A DNA stretch of 64,000 nt from Marivita sp. S6314 (lineage in GTDB: Bacteria; Pseudomonadota; Alphaproteobacteria; Rhodobacterales; Rhodobacteraceae). Made by a program: the position numbers and the translations under genes. A model generated the notes under the pieces. It did no database searches, was not told where the DNA came from, and worked only from the letters and a program-made list of their open reading frames with translations. This document shows positions 52,649-61,814 of this stretch, piece after piece. Numbering within the stretch: the first letter of the stretch is position 1; each line of letters starts with the position of its first letter. Location: contig NZ_JALKAO010000002.1 in the NCBI RefSeq assembly GCF_023015985.1, positions 434,001-498,000 of the forward strand, given 5' to 3'.

Positions 52649-52654
52649 ACGGCC

Positions 52655-52729
52655 TTAGATGAACGGCACAAACGGCACGCCGCATGCGCTTAGGGTGAGC
52701 AGGGCGAAAAGTGAAATCCACACGCGCAT
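52655..52729 (-). CDS. 24-aa predicted lipoprotein
   Basis: An extremely short frame, MRVWISLFALLTLSACGVPF then VPFI, from ATG at 52727-52729 to TAA at 52655-52657. It is a complete lipoprotein signal with lipobox LSAC, leaving a mature lipopeptide of about nine residues (CGVPFVPFI). AAGGA lies 9 bases before the ATG. A hairpin follows the stop. I recall near-identical short lipopeptides being annotated in related genomes, comparable in idea to entericidins, but the function is unknown. Confidence 0.6.
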   Translation of the reverse strand: MRVWISLFALLTLSACGVPFVPFI

Positions 52730-52777
52730 AGTGATATCCTTGGGTCCGGTCTTTTCCCGGACCTATCTGACGCCCGA

Positions 52778-53044
52778 TCAGAAGTCGAACAGGTCTTCCA
52801 GAAACCCGCCGCGCTTTTTCTTTTTGTGGTAACTGCTGTCAGACCGGTACCGCCCCTCCTCATAGCCGCGGGACGGTTCGGGCTGGGGCGGCGGCGGGGG
52901 CGGTGTATAGGCCCCACTGCGTTCGATGATCTTGTCTAACTCACCCCGGTCAAGCCACACGCCACGGCATTGCGGGCAGTAGTCAATTTCGACGCCAGAG
53001 CGTTCGGCAATCACAAGCGCAGTTCCGTCAATGGGGCATTTCAT
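52778..53044 (-). CDS. Zinc-ribbon protein (zf-TFIIB type)
   Basis: An 88-aa protein with a single zinc ribbon: MKCPIDGTALVIAERSGVEI then DYCPQCRGVWLDRGELDKII, although the first knuckle has one cysteine (CPIDG) rather than the usual pair. A Pro-rich linker (YTPPPPPPQPEPSRG) leads to a basic tail KKKKRGGFLEDLFDF. Such proteins are widespread with no defined role. The ATG at 53044 is preferred to one 9 codons upstream because the family begins MKCP. Confidence 0.85.
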   Translation of the reverse strand: MKCPIDGTALVIAERSGVEIDYCPQCRGVWLDRGELDKIIERSGAYTPPPPPPQPEPSRGYEEGRYRSDSSYHKKKKRGGFLEDLFDF

Positions 53045-53154
53045 GGGGGTCTCCTCGATTGATCCCGTCAAAGATAAGTTCGAAATGTGCGTTTACACCC
53101 CCCTAACGTGAAATGATCGTTGGTCTTCGCACCGGAACCCCCTACTTTTATTCT

Positions 53155-53625
53155 ATGAGAGCTTTTCTATTACCTTTGTTGTTCAGCGCCAGCGCGGCGC
53201 AGGCGTGGGATTTCACGCCATCGCCAATTTGCACCCTGTTCCATCAGGGCGAAGAGATGTCGGTCTCCGTGACCTTTGATCCCAGCAATTCGGAATACGC
53301 GATCAACCTGTCGCGCGAGGCAGGGTGGCCGGATGCCGACGTGTTCCAGATCCGGTTCGAAGGCGCACGCCGATTAACGATTTCGACCAACCGACATGTA
53401 ATTAACCAAGCGGACACCCGAACGCTGACGGTGACGGATCGCGGATTTGGAAACGTGTTGAACGGGATCAAGTTCAACGCGCGGGCGGTGGCGGTCTTGG
53501 GTGACGTCGAAGTACCGGTCTCGCTCGACGGCGCGGCCCCGGCGGTTGACGCGTTCCGTACTTGCCCGACGGACCAGATGGCAGTCGGGCCACGGCCTTC
53601 GGCAAATATCGCACTGCCAAGCTGA
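53155..53625 (+). CDS. Secreted protein of unknown function
   Basis: A 156-aa protein with a Sec signal peptide (MRAFLLPLLFSASAAQAWDF, cleavage after AQA). The mature part is beta-rich with two cysteines (SPICTLFHQG and FRTCPTD) that may pair. Recurrent patterns SVSVTFDPSNSEYAINLSRE and LTISTNRHVINQADTRTLTV suggest an immunoglobulin-like or beta-sandwich domain. I recognise no family. An in-frame ATG 14 codons upstream would spoil the signal peptide. Confidence 0.75.
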   Translation: MRAFLLPLLFSASAAQAWDFTPSPICTLFHQGEEMSVSVTFDPSNSEYAINLSREAGWPDADVFQIRFEGARRLTISTNRHVINQADTRTLTVTDRGFGNVLNGIKFNARAVAVLGDVEVPVSLDGAAPAVDAFRTCPTDQMAVGPRPSANIALPS

Positions 53626-53711
53626 AGGCCTCGACACCACAAGGGACTGCGGAAGGTCGACGAAAATGCAGCGCAGTTGCGGTACGCGGTGGTGCCGCAT
53701 AGTCTGATCGC

Positions 53712-54089
53712 ATGCTCCGCTACATTCCCTTGATGCTTCTCCTCGTCGCGTGTGCCACCCCGCAAGAGCGCTGCATCAATGACGCCGCTGCGCCCTACCG
53801 GTCGGCGCTCAAGGAACGGGCCAAAATCGCAGAGACACTGGCGCGGGGATTCACGTACAAAACCGAATATGAAACGCGTCGGGTCTTCAGCCGCTCCCGC
53901 ATCGGACCCGATACGTTTGTGCCCTGCTGGGACCGCGAAACGGTTCCGGTCACAAAGCGGATCGCGGTTGATGCCGATGCTCTGCGCGCGCGGGATGCGC
54001 AACTGGCGCGGGATCTGCCCAACCTGCAACGAGCGGCCGAACGCGGTGCTTATGCGTGCGCTCAGGCGTTTGCCAAAACCGCGCCCTGA
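53712..54089 (+). CDS. Small lipoprotein of unknown function
   Basis: A 125-aa protein with a lipoprotein signal, LMLLLVAC, acylated Cys14. The mature part is alpha-helical and charged (YRSALKERAKIAETLARGFT; ALRARDAQLARDLPNLQRAA) with three more cysteines (ERCIND, VPCWDRE, YACAQ). I recall similar excinuclease-adjacent lipoproteins in Rhodobacteraceae but no role. It precedes hrpB by 45 bases. Confidence 0.78.
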   Translation: MLRYIPLMLLLVACATPQERCINDAAAPYRSALKERAKIAETLARGFTYKTEYETRRVFSRSRIGPDTFVPCWDRETVPVTKRIAVDADALRARDAQLARDLPNLQRAAERGAYACAQAFAKTAP

Positions 54090-54134
54090 CCACGCCGTCT
54101 TGTTCGCAAACCCGCATCGCGCTTTAAGGGCGGC

Positions 54135-56585
54135 ATGCACAGACTCCCGATTGATGACGTTCTTCCCGACCTTGTGGCACATCTGCGCCGCACGGGCCGC
54201 GCCGTGCTGCAAGCCCCTCCGGGCGCGGGCAAAACCACACGTGTACCGCTTGCGATGCTTGACGCGGGCCTGACGAACCAGAAGATCGTCATGCTGGAAC
54301 CGCGCCGCTTGGCGGCCCGGGCCGCGGCAGACCGGATGGCACAGACATTGGGCGACTCTGTCGGGCGGCAGGTGGGATACCGGGTGCGCGGCGACAGCAA
54401 AGTGTCCCGCGACACGCGGATCGAGGTGGTGACCGAAGGCATCCTGACCCGGATGATCCAAAGTGATCCCGAATTGACCGGGATCGGCGCGGTGATCTTT
54501 GACGAATTTCACGAACGCTCGCTGAATGCCGATCTGGGGCTTGCCCTGACTTTGGAAATAGCCGACGCGCTGCGCGATGACCTGATCTTGCTGGCCATGT
54601 CCGCCACGCTGGACGCCGGCCCGGTCGCCGACCTCATGTCCGCCCCGATCGTCACCTCGGAAGGACGTAGTTTCCCGGTCGAGACCCGCTGGCTGGACAG
54701 ACCTTTGGCCAAAGGTGTGCGCTTTGAGATGGCGATGGCGGATCTCGTCCTCAACGCAGCACGGGACACCGAAGGCGGAATCCTGGCATTCTTGCCCGGA
54801 GAAGGCGAAATCCGGCGGGTTCAAGCCGCCTTGGAGGGCCGGGTTCCGAACGGGGTGCAGATACGCCCGCTGTTCGGGGCCATGCCCTTCAAAGCCCAGC
54901 AGGACGCGATCAAACCCGCAAGCCAAGGACGCAAGATCGTTCTGGCCACCTCGATCGCGGAGACATCCCTGACCATCGAAGACATCCGCGTTGTCGTCGA
55001 TGGCGGACGCGCCCGCCGCGCCCGGTTTGATCCGGGCTCCGGAATGTCGCGTCTGGTGACCGAGAAGGTGACCAAGGCAGAAGCAACGCAACGGGCCGGG
55101 CGCGCGGGCCGTGTCGCAGAGGGCGTTGCCTACAAGTTGTGGAGCAAAGGCGAAGACGGCGCGCTTTCCGCTTTTCCGCCAGCCGAGATCGAGGCCGCCG
55201 ACCTTGCGGGATTGGCTTTGGAACTTGCGCTCTGGGGTGCACGGTCAAGCGAATTGCCGTTTCTGACGCCGCCGCCAGATCGGGCCTTATCCGAAGCGCA
55301 CGCTTTGCTGGTGATGCTGGGCGCGCTGGACAGGGATCACCGGATCACTGATCACGGTCGCCAACTGGCCCGACTGCCCTTACATCCGCGACTTGCTCAT
55401 ATGCTGAGCATCGCCGGACCCGATGCCGCGTCGTTGGCTGCTTTGCTGGCCGACAGGGATCCGGTTCAGGGATGCGGGGTCGATCTGCACCTGCGGATGG
55501 ACGCGTTGCGCGACCCCAAGACGTTTCTGAACACCCGACGGGCCACTGTGAACCGAAACGGCATAGACCGCATCCGGACCGACGCGGCACGGCTAAAGAA
55601 ACTTGTGACTAAAGGACGGTCGGAACGATTGACTACTGCCGAGATGGCCGCCCTGGCCTACCCTGATCGTATCGGATTGCGCCGCAAGGGAGATGCGGCC
55701 CGGTTCCAGTTATCAGGTGGGAAAGGGGCCGTCATGGAGGACAGCGATCCATTGGCCGGGGCGCGCCTGATCGTGGCAACGGACCTGGATGGCAACCCGC
55801 GCGAGGCCCGGATTCGCCAAGCGATCCAAATCCCGGAAAGCGCCGTCCGTGCCCTGTTTCACGATCAGATCACATGGGAAAGCCTATGTGCCTGGTCCAA
55901 ACGCGACCGCCGGGTTGTATCACGCCAGCAGGAAAAACTGGGGGCGATTGCGCTGGACGACAGGGTTTGGAAAGACGCCCCGGCAGACAGAAGCGCGACC
56001 GCCATGTTGGACGGTGTGCGTGACCTTGGCCTGCAGCTTGCCATGACGGATACCGCGCGGCGGTTCATCGCCCGTGTGTCAATCGCCCGTACAGCGGGGC
56101 ATGACATGCCAGACATGTCCGAGGAGGCCTTGCTGAGTGATCTTGAGACGTGGTTACTGCCACATCTGGGTGATGTGCGCACCGCCGAGATGTGGAAACG
56201 CTTTGATCTGCTGCCAGCCTTGCGGGCCATGTTGGACTGGTCGCAGATGCAGGCGCTGGACCGTGCGGTGCCGGGCAGTTTCACGACCCCGTTGGGGCGC
56301 AGCATACCGATTGATTACTCTGGCGATCACCCCGAAATCTCGCTTCGCTTGCAAGAGATGTTTGGACAGAAAACACACCCGACGGTGGGCAAGACGCCAC
56401 TCAAGGTGACTCTGCTGTCGCCTGCGCAACGCCCGGTACAAACCACCATGGATTTGCCCGGGTTCTGGGCCGGTTCCTACGCCGATGTGCGCAAGGACAT
56501 GCGCGCCGCCTACCCCAAACACCCCTGGCCCGAAGACCCAACCGAAGCCGATCCAACCCTGCGCGCCAAGCAACGCAAACGCTGA
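54135..56585 (+). CDS. hrpB: ATP-dependent RNA helicase HrpB
   Basis: An 816-aa DExH-box helicase of the HrpB family. Walker A QAPPGAGKTTRVPLA (27-41), motif II VIFDEFHERSLNADLG (DEFH, typical for HrpB), motif III SATLDAGPV, motif V/VI TSIAETSLTIEDIRVVVDGG and QRAGRAGRVAEG. HA2 and HrpB C-terminal domains complete it (FWAGSYADVRKDMRAAYPKH). The cellular function in alphaproteobacteria is undefined. It uses the ATG 45 bases after the lipoprotein stop. Confidence 0.95.
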   Translation: MHRLPIDDVLPDLVAHLRRTGRAVLQAPPGAGKTTRVPLAMLDAGLTNQKIVMLEPRRLAARAAADRMAQTLGDSVGRQVGYRVRGDSKVSRDTRIEVVTEGILTRMIQSDPELTGIGAVIFDEFHERSLNADLGLALTLEIADALRDDLILLAMSATLDAGPVADLMSAPIVTSEGRSFPVETRWLDRPLAKGVRFEMAMADLVLNAARDTEGGILAFLPGEGEIRRVQAALEGRVPNGVQIRPLFGAMPFKAQQDAIKPASQGRKIVLATSIAETSLTIEDIRVVVDGGRARRARFDPGSGMSRLVTEKVTKAEATQRAGRAGRVAEGVAYKLWSKGEDGALSAFPPAEIEAADLAGLALELALWGARSSELPFLTPPPDRALSEAHALLVMLGALDRDHRITDHGRQLARLPLHPRLAHMLSIAGPDAASLAALLADRDPVQGCGVDLHLRMDALRDPKTFLNTRRATVNRNGIDRIRTDAARLKKLVTKGRSERLTTAEMAALAYPDRIGLRRKGDAARFQLSGGKGAVMEDSDPLAGARLIVATDLDGNPREARIRQAIQIPESAVRALFHDQITWESLCAWSKRDRRVVSRQQEKLGAIALDDRVWKDAPADRSATAMLDGVRDLGLQLAMTDTARRFIARVSIARTAGHDMPDMSEEALLSDLETWLLPHLGDVRTAEMWKRFDLLPALRAMLDWSQMQALDRAVPGSFTTPLGRSIPIDYSGDHPEISLRLQEMFGQKTHPTVGKTPLKVTLLSPAQRPVQTTMDLPGFWAGSYADVRKDMRAAYPKHPWPEDPTEADPTLRAKQRKR

Positions 56586-56646
56586 TTGAACGCCGGTTAT
56601 GTGACGGGTCTTGCTGGTGTGTTCAGAAAACCGTACATCGCACGGC

Positions 56647-57528
56647 ATGCTTGATGATGCCGACGATATTCACCCGCTGTTCTACGGCGCGCCCAAGACC
56701 ACCGAATTCAAGAAACTGCGCAAGCGTATCATTCAAAATGTACGCGAAGCGGTGGAACAATACGGGATGGTGGACCGCGAGGCGTCCGAGACGCCGAAAT
56801 GGCTTGTGTGCTTGTCCGGCGGCAAGGACAGCTACACCCTGCTAGCCGTCTTGTACGAATTGAAATGGCGCGGGCTGCTTCCGGTGGATCTTTTGGCCTG
56901 TAACCTTGATCAGGGGCAGCCGGGTTTTCCTGCCACCGTATTGCCAGCGTTTCTTGAAAAGATGGGCGTGCCGCATCGGATCGAGTATCAGGACACCTAC
57001 TCTATCGTCGTCGACAAGGTACCCCAGGGGCGCACATATTGCGCGCTGTGTTCACGCCTGCGCCGGGGGAACCTCTACCGCATTGCACGCGAGGAAGGGT
57101 GCTCTGCCGTGGTGCTTGGTCATCACCGCGACGACATTCTTGAGACTTTCTTTATGAACCTGTTTCACGGCGGACGCCTTGCGACCATGCCGCCAAAACT
57201 GGTCAACGAGGAAGGCGACCTGTTCCTGTATCGTCCCCTCGCCCATGTTGCCGAAGCCGATTGCGAAAAATTTGCCACCGCGATGCAATACCCGATCATC
57301 CCGTGCGACCTCTGTGGCAGCCAGGACGGATTGCAACGTCAGCAGGTCAAAGCGATTCTGGACGGTTGGGAAAAGAACAGTCCCGGACGCCGACAGGTCA
57401 TGTTTCGCGCCCTGACAAACGCACGACCATCGCATCTATTGGACAGTGCATTGTTCGATTTCAAAGGGTTAGAGATTAAGTCCGCCGAGTTTAGCTCTAA
57501 TCCGATGGATATTCCCAAGCTGGATTAA
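56647..57528 (+). CDS. ttcA: tRNA 2-thiocytidine biosynthesis protein
   Basis: Thiolates C32 of certain tRNAs, ATP- and iron-sulfur-dependent; 293 aa. PP-loop SGGKDS at residues 57-62 ([18 protein letters not shown]), cluster-binding [15 protein letters not shown] and a further cysteine in [38 protein letters not shown] is characteristic. I chose the ATG at 56647 ([12 protein letters not shown]); a TTG 12 codons upstream is possible but lacks homology. Confidence 0.96.
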   Translation: MLDDADDIHPLFYGAPKTTEFKKLRKRIIQNVREAVEQYGMVDREASETPKWLVCLSGGKDSYTLLAVLYELKWRGLLPVDLLACNLDQGQPGFPATVLPAFLEKMGVPHRIEYQDTYSIVVDKVPQGRTYCALCSRLRRGNLYRIAREEGCSAVVLGHHRDDILETFFMNLFHGGRLATMPPKLVNEEGDLFLYRPLAHVAEADCEKFATAMQYPIIPCDLCGSQDGLQRQQVKAILDGWEKNSPGRRQVMFRALTNARPSHLLDSALFDFKGLEIKSAEFSSNPMDIPKLD

Positions 57529-57587
57529 ACCTATCCTTACCGGTTCGGGGCGACTGTCGCGCAAACGAAGTATGCGGCGGCGGCAGG

Positions 57588-59117
57588 ATGACCCTGAAAC
57601 CAGACATCGATAGCGTGAAACTAGGACTGCGACGTGGGTTGCAGGGCCCGCAGATGCTGGCCTTTCTTCCGGCGCTGTGTCTTGCGGCATATTGGGGCGG
57701 TGGCGAAATCCTTCTTGTGCTTTGCGCCTTGCTCACACCGTTGGCATATGCCTTGACCGGTGGGTTTGGTCGCATGGCGGATGCCGATGTTTCCGGCGGG
57801 CACCAACAACCAGATCCGGTCGAGGTGGCACAGCAGTTTCTGGAAACCGCGCAGCATACAGGGCAGACAACCGCCTGTTTTCAGGTGGAAATATCAGATC
57901 TTTCTGAAATAGCACGCACGCTTGACGATGCGGCCGCAGACGATGCCCGCCAGCAATTGATCGCCCGCTTCAAGTCGTCGCTGCGCGACACGGATCACGT
58001 CTTCCCAACAGGCGACGCGCGCTTCACCGTTTTGATCTCACCCGGGTATCGGTTGAAATTGGACAGCCTTTTGGACGTGGCAAAGCGTATGCGCGCATCG
58101 GTAGAAGACCCGCTGTCACTCGGCGGGACTGCGCGGCACTTATCTGCCGCGATCGGGGTGGCGTCCTCGCTCAATTTCGGACGGAACGCCACCGGTGAAA
58201 ACTGGTTGGCATCCGCCACGCAAGCCTTGAACGAAGCCTGCCTGAGCGGCCCGTCTGCAACACGCGTCTGGTCCGACAAGCTGTCCCGGCAATGCCAAAC
58301 CCGAACCGTGATGCGGGAAGACCTGGCAATCGCGTTTGAGAAAGGACAGATCCAAGCCTATTTCCAACCACAGGTCAGCGTAAGAACCGGTCTCGTGTCC
58401 GGGATGGAGGCACTGGCACGTTGGGATCATCCCGTACACGGCATCTTGGCCCCGGCATCGTTTTTGCAGGCCTTGAAGGACAGTGGCTGCATGGACCGTT
58501 TGGGCAAGGTAATCCTGTCCCAAGCGCTGCAGAACCTGTTTCAATGGGACAAGGCCAACCTTGATGTTCCCAGTGTGAGCGTGAATTTCTCTGAGATCGA
58601 GCTGCGCAATCCCAATCTGCCGGAACACATTTCAAGCGAGTTGCGCAAATTTGGCCTGACGCCGCAAAGACTTGTGATCGAGGTTCTGGAAACCACGGTT
58701 TCAAACGAAACCGACGATATTCTGCGCCGCAACCTCCACAGCCTGGCAGATATGGGATGCGCGATTGATCTGGATGACTACGGAACCGGCCATGCCTCGA
58801 TCACGACGCTTCGTCAATTTCCCATTGATCGTCTCAAGATCGACCAAGCGTTTCTGCGCGACGCAGATACCAAAGCGGACAAGAAACAGTTGCTCTGTGC
58901 AATCCAGAGCATGGCAGACCACCTAAATATCGCCACCTTGGCCGAAGGGGTCGAAACGCATGGCGAACATGGCGTGTTGCAAGACCTGGAAATCCCGTAC
59001 GCGCAGGGGTTTCTTTATGCCGAACCGCAGTCACCCACCGACATAGCGGCATGGCTGCAACATCATCACGCAGGTCAGGAACAGGGCAAGGACGGCAATA
59101 TCCGTCTGATCATGTAA
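57588..59117 (+). CDS. Membrane-associated EAL-domain c-di-GMP phosphodiesterase
   Basis: A 509-aa protein with two N-terminal membrane helices (MLAFLPALCLAAYWGGGEIL and LLVLCALLTPLAYALTG). A degenerate GGDEF domain follows (about residues 85-235) in which the active-site motif is replaced by TGDARFTVLIS. The EAL domain is intact: GMEALARWDHP, VSVNFSEIEL, EVLETTVS, IDLDDYGTGHASI, LKIDQAFL, LAEGVETHGE. It should hydrolyse c-di-GMP; the GGDEF remnant may be regulatory. It lies between ttcA and yidC. Confidence 0.92.
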   Translation: MTLKPDIDSVKLGLRRGLQGPQMLAFLPALCLAAYWGGGEILLVLCALLTPLAYALTGGFGRMADADVSGGHQQPDPVEVAQQFLETAQHTGQTTACFQVEISDLSEIARTLDDAAADDARQQLIARFKSSLRDTDHVFPTGDARFTVLISPGYRLKLDSLLDVAKRMRASVEDPLSLGGTARHLSAAIGVASSLNFGRNATGENWLASATQALNEACLSGPSATRVWSDKLSRQCQTRTVMREDLAIAFEKGQIQAYFQPQVSVRTGLVSGMEALARWDHPVHGILAPASFLQALKDSGCMDRLGKVILSQALQNLFQWDKANLDVPSVSVNFSEIELRNPNLPEHISSELRKFGLTPQRLVIEVLETTVSNETDDILRRNLHSLADMGCAIDLDDYGTGHASITTLRQFPIDRLKIDQAFLRDADTKADKKQLLCAIQSMADHLNIATLAEGVETHGEHGVLQDLEIPYAQGFLYAEPQSPTDIAAWLQHHHAGQEQGKDGNIRLIM

Positions 59118-59256
59118 TATGGCTGCCACACGTGCGCGTTCAAAACCGCTTGATCAAATGCCGCACTGACCTGTGTTTCCGGTGATTCCGCTTGACCTTC
59201 AGCCACAGGGCCTGTTGAACGCTGCGGTAATCCAAAAGTACAGGTGGCGGTCCCCG

Positions 59257-61071
59257 ATGGACGATCAGAATAAGAACCTTCTTATTGCAACAGCACTCAG
59301 CTTTGCGGTCATTCTGGGATGGTTTGTTTTGTTTCCGCCCCCGGAACCCACAGTGGACCCGGAAACGGCCCTGCCGCCTGCTGCCGATTCAGCCGCACCG
59401 GCAATTGCAGCCACGCCAGAAGCGGCCCCAGGTGCCGCAACAGGCGCGACGCAATCGGCTGCCCCGACGGTCGCGGATGCGCCGCGCGTTCCAATTGAAA
59501 CCGAACGTCTTGTCGGGTCAATCTCGCTTGCCGGTGGCCGGATCGACGACCTGTCTTTGAAGGACTATCGCGTGTCTTTGGAAGACGGCGCAGATGTTGT
59601 CCACCTGTTGAACCCGGTAGGATCGGAAAGCCCGCATTACGCGGTCTTCGGTTGGGCCCCCGGGGGTGGTTTGACACTCGACGACGTGCCAAGCATCGTC
59701 ACCGAATGGTCGCTTGAATCCGGCGACACCCTGACCTCAGATGCGCCGATTGTCCTGCGCTGGGATAGCCCCACAGGTGCCATTTTCCGGCGCACCATCG
59801 AAGTCGACGAAGACTACATGTTCAGCGTGACCCAGTCGGTCGAAAACTCCGGATCGCAAGCCATGACGATCGCGCCCTATGGCCTGATTGCGCGGCACGG
59901 GGAACCGACCGATCTCAAGAACTTCTTCATCCTGCATGAAGGTGTTGTTGCCATGGCGGACGGCACGCTCGCGGAAATCGACTACGATGAAATGCCAGAT
60001 TTCGCCATGATGCCCTCGCAAGGCGCGCGCGCCGAAGTGGTGCAGGTCACGGAAAGCGGCTGGATCGGGTTCACCGACCACTACTGGATGACCACGGTCA
60101 TCCCCGAAAACGGCACGCCTTTCCGCCAGGTTGCCAAGTACAATGAAGCCAGCAACATCTACCAGACGGAGGCCGTTCAGCCGACCGTTACAATTGCTCC
60201 GGGTCAGTCACAGAGCGTGACCACACAGCTGTTTGCCGGCGCAAAGGAATGGGAAACCATTCGTGACTATCAGGACGCAGGCGTCGACCGTTTCATCGAC
60301 TCGATCGACTGGGGTTGGTTCTTTTTCCTGACCAAGCCGATTTTCTGGCTGCTGCACCACTTGAACCTGCTGATCGGCAACATGGGTTGGGCGATCATCG
60401 GCCTGACACTGACGATCAAGGCGTTGCTCTTCCCGCTGGCGTATAAATCCTACGTCTCGATGGCGAAGATGAAAGAGCTTCAGCCCGAGATGGAAAAGAT
60501 CAAAGAACGCGCCGGCGATGACCGTCAAAAGCTCCAGCAGGAAATGATGGAGATGTACAAGAAGGAAAAGGTGAACCCCGCCTCTGGATGTTTGCCGATC
60601 CTGCTGCAGATCCCGATCTTCTTCTCGCTCTACAAGGTGATTTTTGTCACGCTTGAACTGCGTCACGCCCCCTGGCTTGGCCCGTTTCAGGATCTGTCGG
60701 CACCCGACCCGACCTCGATTTTCAACTTCTTCGGCCTGTTCCCATGGGCGGCGCCGACGCCTGGCTCCTTGCTGGCTCTGGTGTTTATCGGCATTCTGCC
60801 GATGCTTCTGGGCATTTCCATGTGGCTGCAGCAAAAGCTGAACCCGGCCCCCACGGACCCGACGCAGGCGATGATCTTTGCCTGGCTGCCATGGGTGTTC
60901 ATGTTCATGCTCGGCGGTTTTGCCAGTGGCCTGGTGGTGTACTGGATCGCGAACAACACGATCACCTTCACGCAGCAGTACCTGATCATGCGGTCACAGG
61001 GGTATAAGCCTGACGTGTTTGGCAATATCAAATCCGGCATAAAGCGCGGCCCGAAGCCCGATCAGAAATGA
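59257..61071 (+). CDS. yidC: Membrane protein insertase YidC
   Basis: Inserts and folds inner-membrane proteins; 604 aa, the gram-negative form with a large periplasmic domain. N-terminal helix NLLIATALSFAVILGWFVLF, an Ala/Pro-rich linker, periplasmic beta-supersandwich (residues about 90-360), then the conserved core. The core contains FFLTKPIFWLLHHLNLLIGN, LKELQ-type MAKMKELQPEMEKIKERAGD and GCLPILLQIPIFFSLYKVIF. The ATG at 59257 has AGGTGG 9 bases upstream; 28 further codons upstream are unlikely. It overlaps the MOSC gene by 4 bases. Confidence 0.96.
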   Translation: MDDQNKNLLIATALSFAVILGWFVLFPPPEPTVDPETALPPAADSAAPAIAATPEAAPGAATGATQSAAPTVADAPRVPIETERLVGSISLAGGRIDDLSLKDYRVSLEDGADVVHLLNPVGSESPHYAVFGWAPGGGLTLDDVPSIVTEWSLESGDTLTSDAPIVLRWDSPTGAIFRRTIEVDEDYMFSVTQSVENSGSQAMTIAPYGLIARHGEPTDLKNFFILHEGVVAMADGTLAEIDYDEMPDFAMMPSQGARAEVVQVTESGWIGFTDHYWMTTVIPENGTPFRQVAKYNEASNIYQTEAVQPTVTIAPGQSQSVTTQLFAGAKEWETIRDYQDAGVDRFIDSIDWGWFFFLTKPIFWLLHHLNLLIGNMGWAIIGLTLTIKALLFPLAYKSYVSMAKMKELQPEMEKIKERAGDDRQKLQQEMMEMYKKEKVNPASGCLPILLQIPIFFSLYKVIFVTLELRHAPWLGPFQDLSAPDPTSIFNFFGLFPWAAPTPGSLLALVFIGILPMLLGISMWLQQKLNPAPTDPTQAMIFAWLPWVFMFMLGGFASGLVVYWIANNTITFTQQYLIMRSQGYKPDVFGNIKSGIKRGPKPDQK

Positions 61072-61814
61072 CCGGGCGCATCGCCGAAATCTGGCGTCAT
61101 CCGATCAAGAGCCATGGCCGGGAGCCGCTTGACGCCGTCTCGCTGACCCCGGGCAAGGCGCTTCCGTTTGACCGCCATTGGGCGATTGCCCACGAACGGT
61201 CAGATGCAGATGGGTCCAAATGGGTGAGCTGCGGCCATTTCTGTCGGGTGGCGAAAATTCCGGCCCTGATGGCGATCAGTTCATCGTTCGATGAAGCGAC
61301 GGGCCAGATCACATTGCGCCATCCCGACCGCGCGCAAGACGTGTGTTTCAACCCCGATACCGAGGCCGATACCTTCTTTGCCTGGGTGCACGGGTTCTCA
61401 GATGATGCGGCATTGCAGCCCACGCGCATCGTCAAAGCCGCCACCGACGCCTTTACCGACAGCGATTTCCCAAGCATCACTTTGTGCAACCTGTCTTCGC
61501 ATCGCGCCGTGGAACAACGGGTCGGACAGCCGCTGTCCCGCCAGCGCTGGCGCGGAAATATCTGGATTGATGGGCTGGCCCCGTGGGAAGAGTTTGACTG
61601 GGATGGACGCGACATCCGCATCGGTGACGCGCTTCTGAGGGTCAAAGAACGAACGGACAGATGCATGTCGACCCATACCAATCCCGACACTGGCCGCCGC
61701 GATGCCGAGGTTCTGCCCGCGCTCGACACATGGGGGCACCGCGATTTCTCGGTCCGGGCCGAAGTGATCGAAGGCGGATCAATTGCAATAGGCGACGAGG
61801 TGGCCCGTGTCTGA
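61068..61814 (+). CDS. MOSC-domain protein
   Basis: A 248-aa protein with the N-terminal MOSC beta-barrel (IAEIWRHPIKSHGREPLDAV, SLTPGKALPFDRHWAI) and the MOSC domain. Its conserved cysteine is in ERTDRCMSTHTNPDTGRRD. MOSC proteins bind molybdenum cofactor or act in sulfur carriage; enzymatic roles include N-hydroxylated-base reduction. The gene sits between yidC and engB, an arrangement I recall for Rhodobacteraceae. Coupled by ATGA to yidC and overlapping engB by 8 bases. Confidence 0.92.
   Translation: MTGRIAEIWRHPIKSHGREPLDAVSLTPGKALPFDRHWAIAHERSDADGSKWVSCGHFCRVAKIPALMAISSSFDEATGQITLRHPDRAQDVCFNPDTEADTFFAWVHGFSDDAALQPTRIVKAATDAFTDSDFPSITLCNLSSHRAVEQRVGQPLSRQRWRGNIWIDGLAPWEEFDWDGRDIRIGDALLRVKERTDRCMSTHTNPDTGRRDAEVLPALDTWGHRDFSVRAEVIEGGSIAIGDEVARV

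Noticed and set aside
53244-55091. A 615-codon minus-strand frame opposite a secreted protein, a lipoprotein and hrpB
   Set aside because: It spans three plus-strand genes with their own start signals; no domain is recognisable in it.
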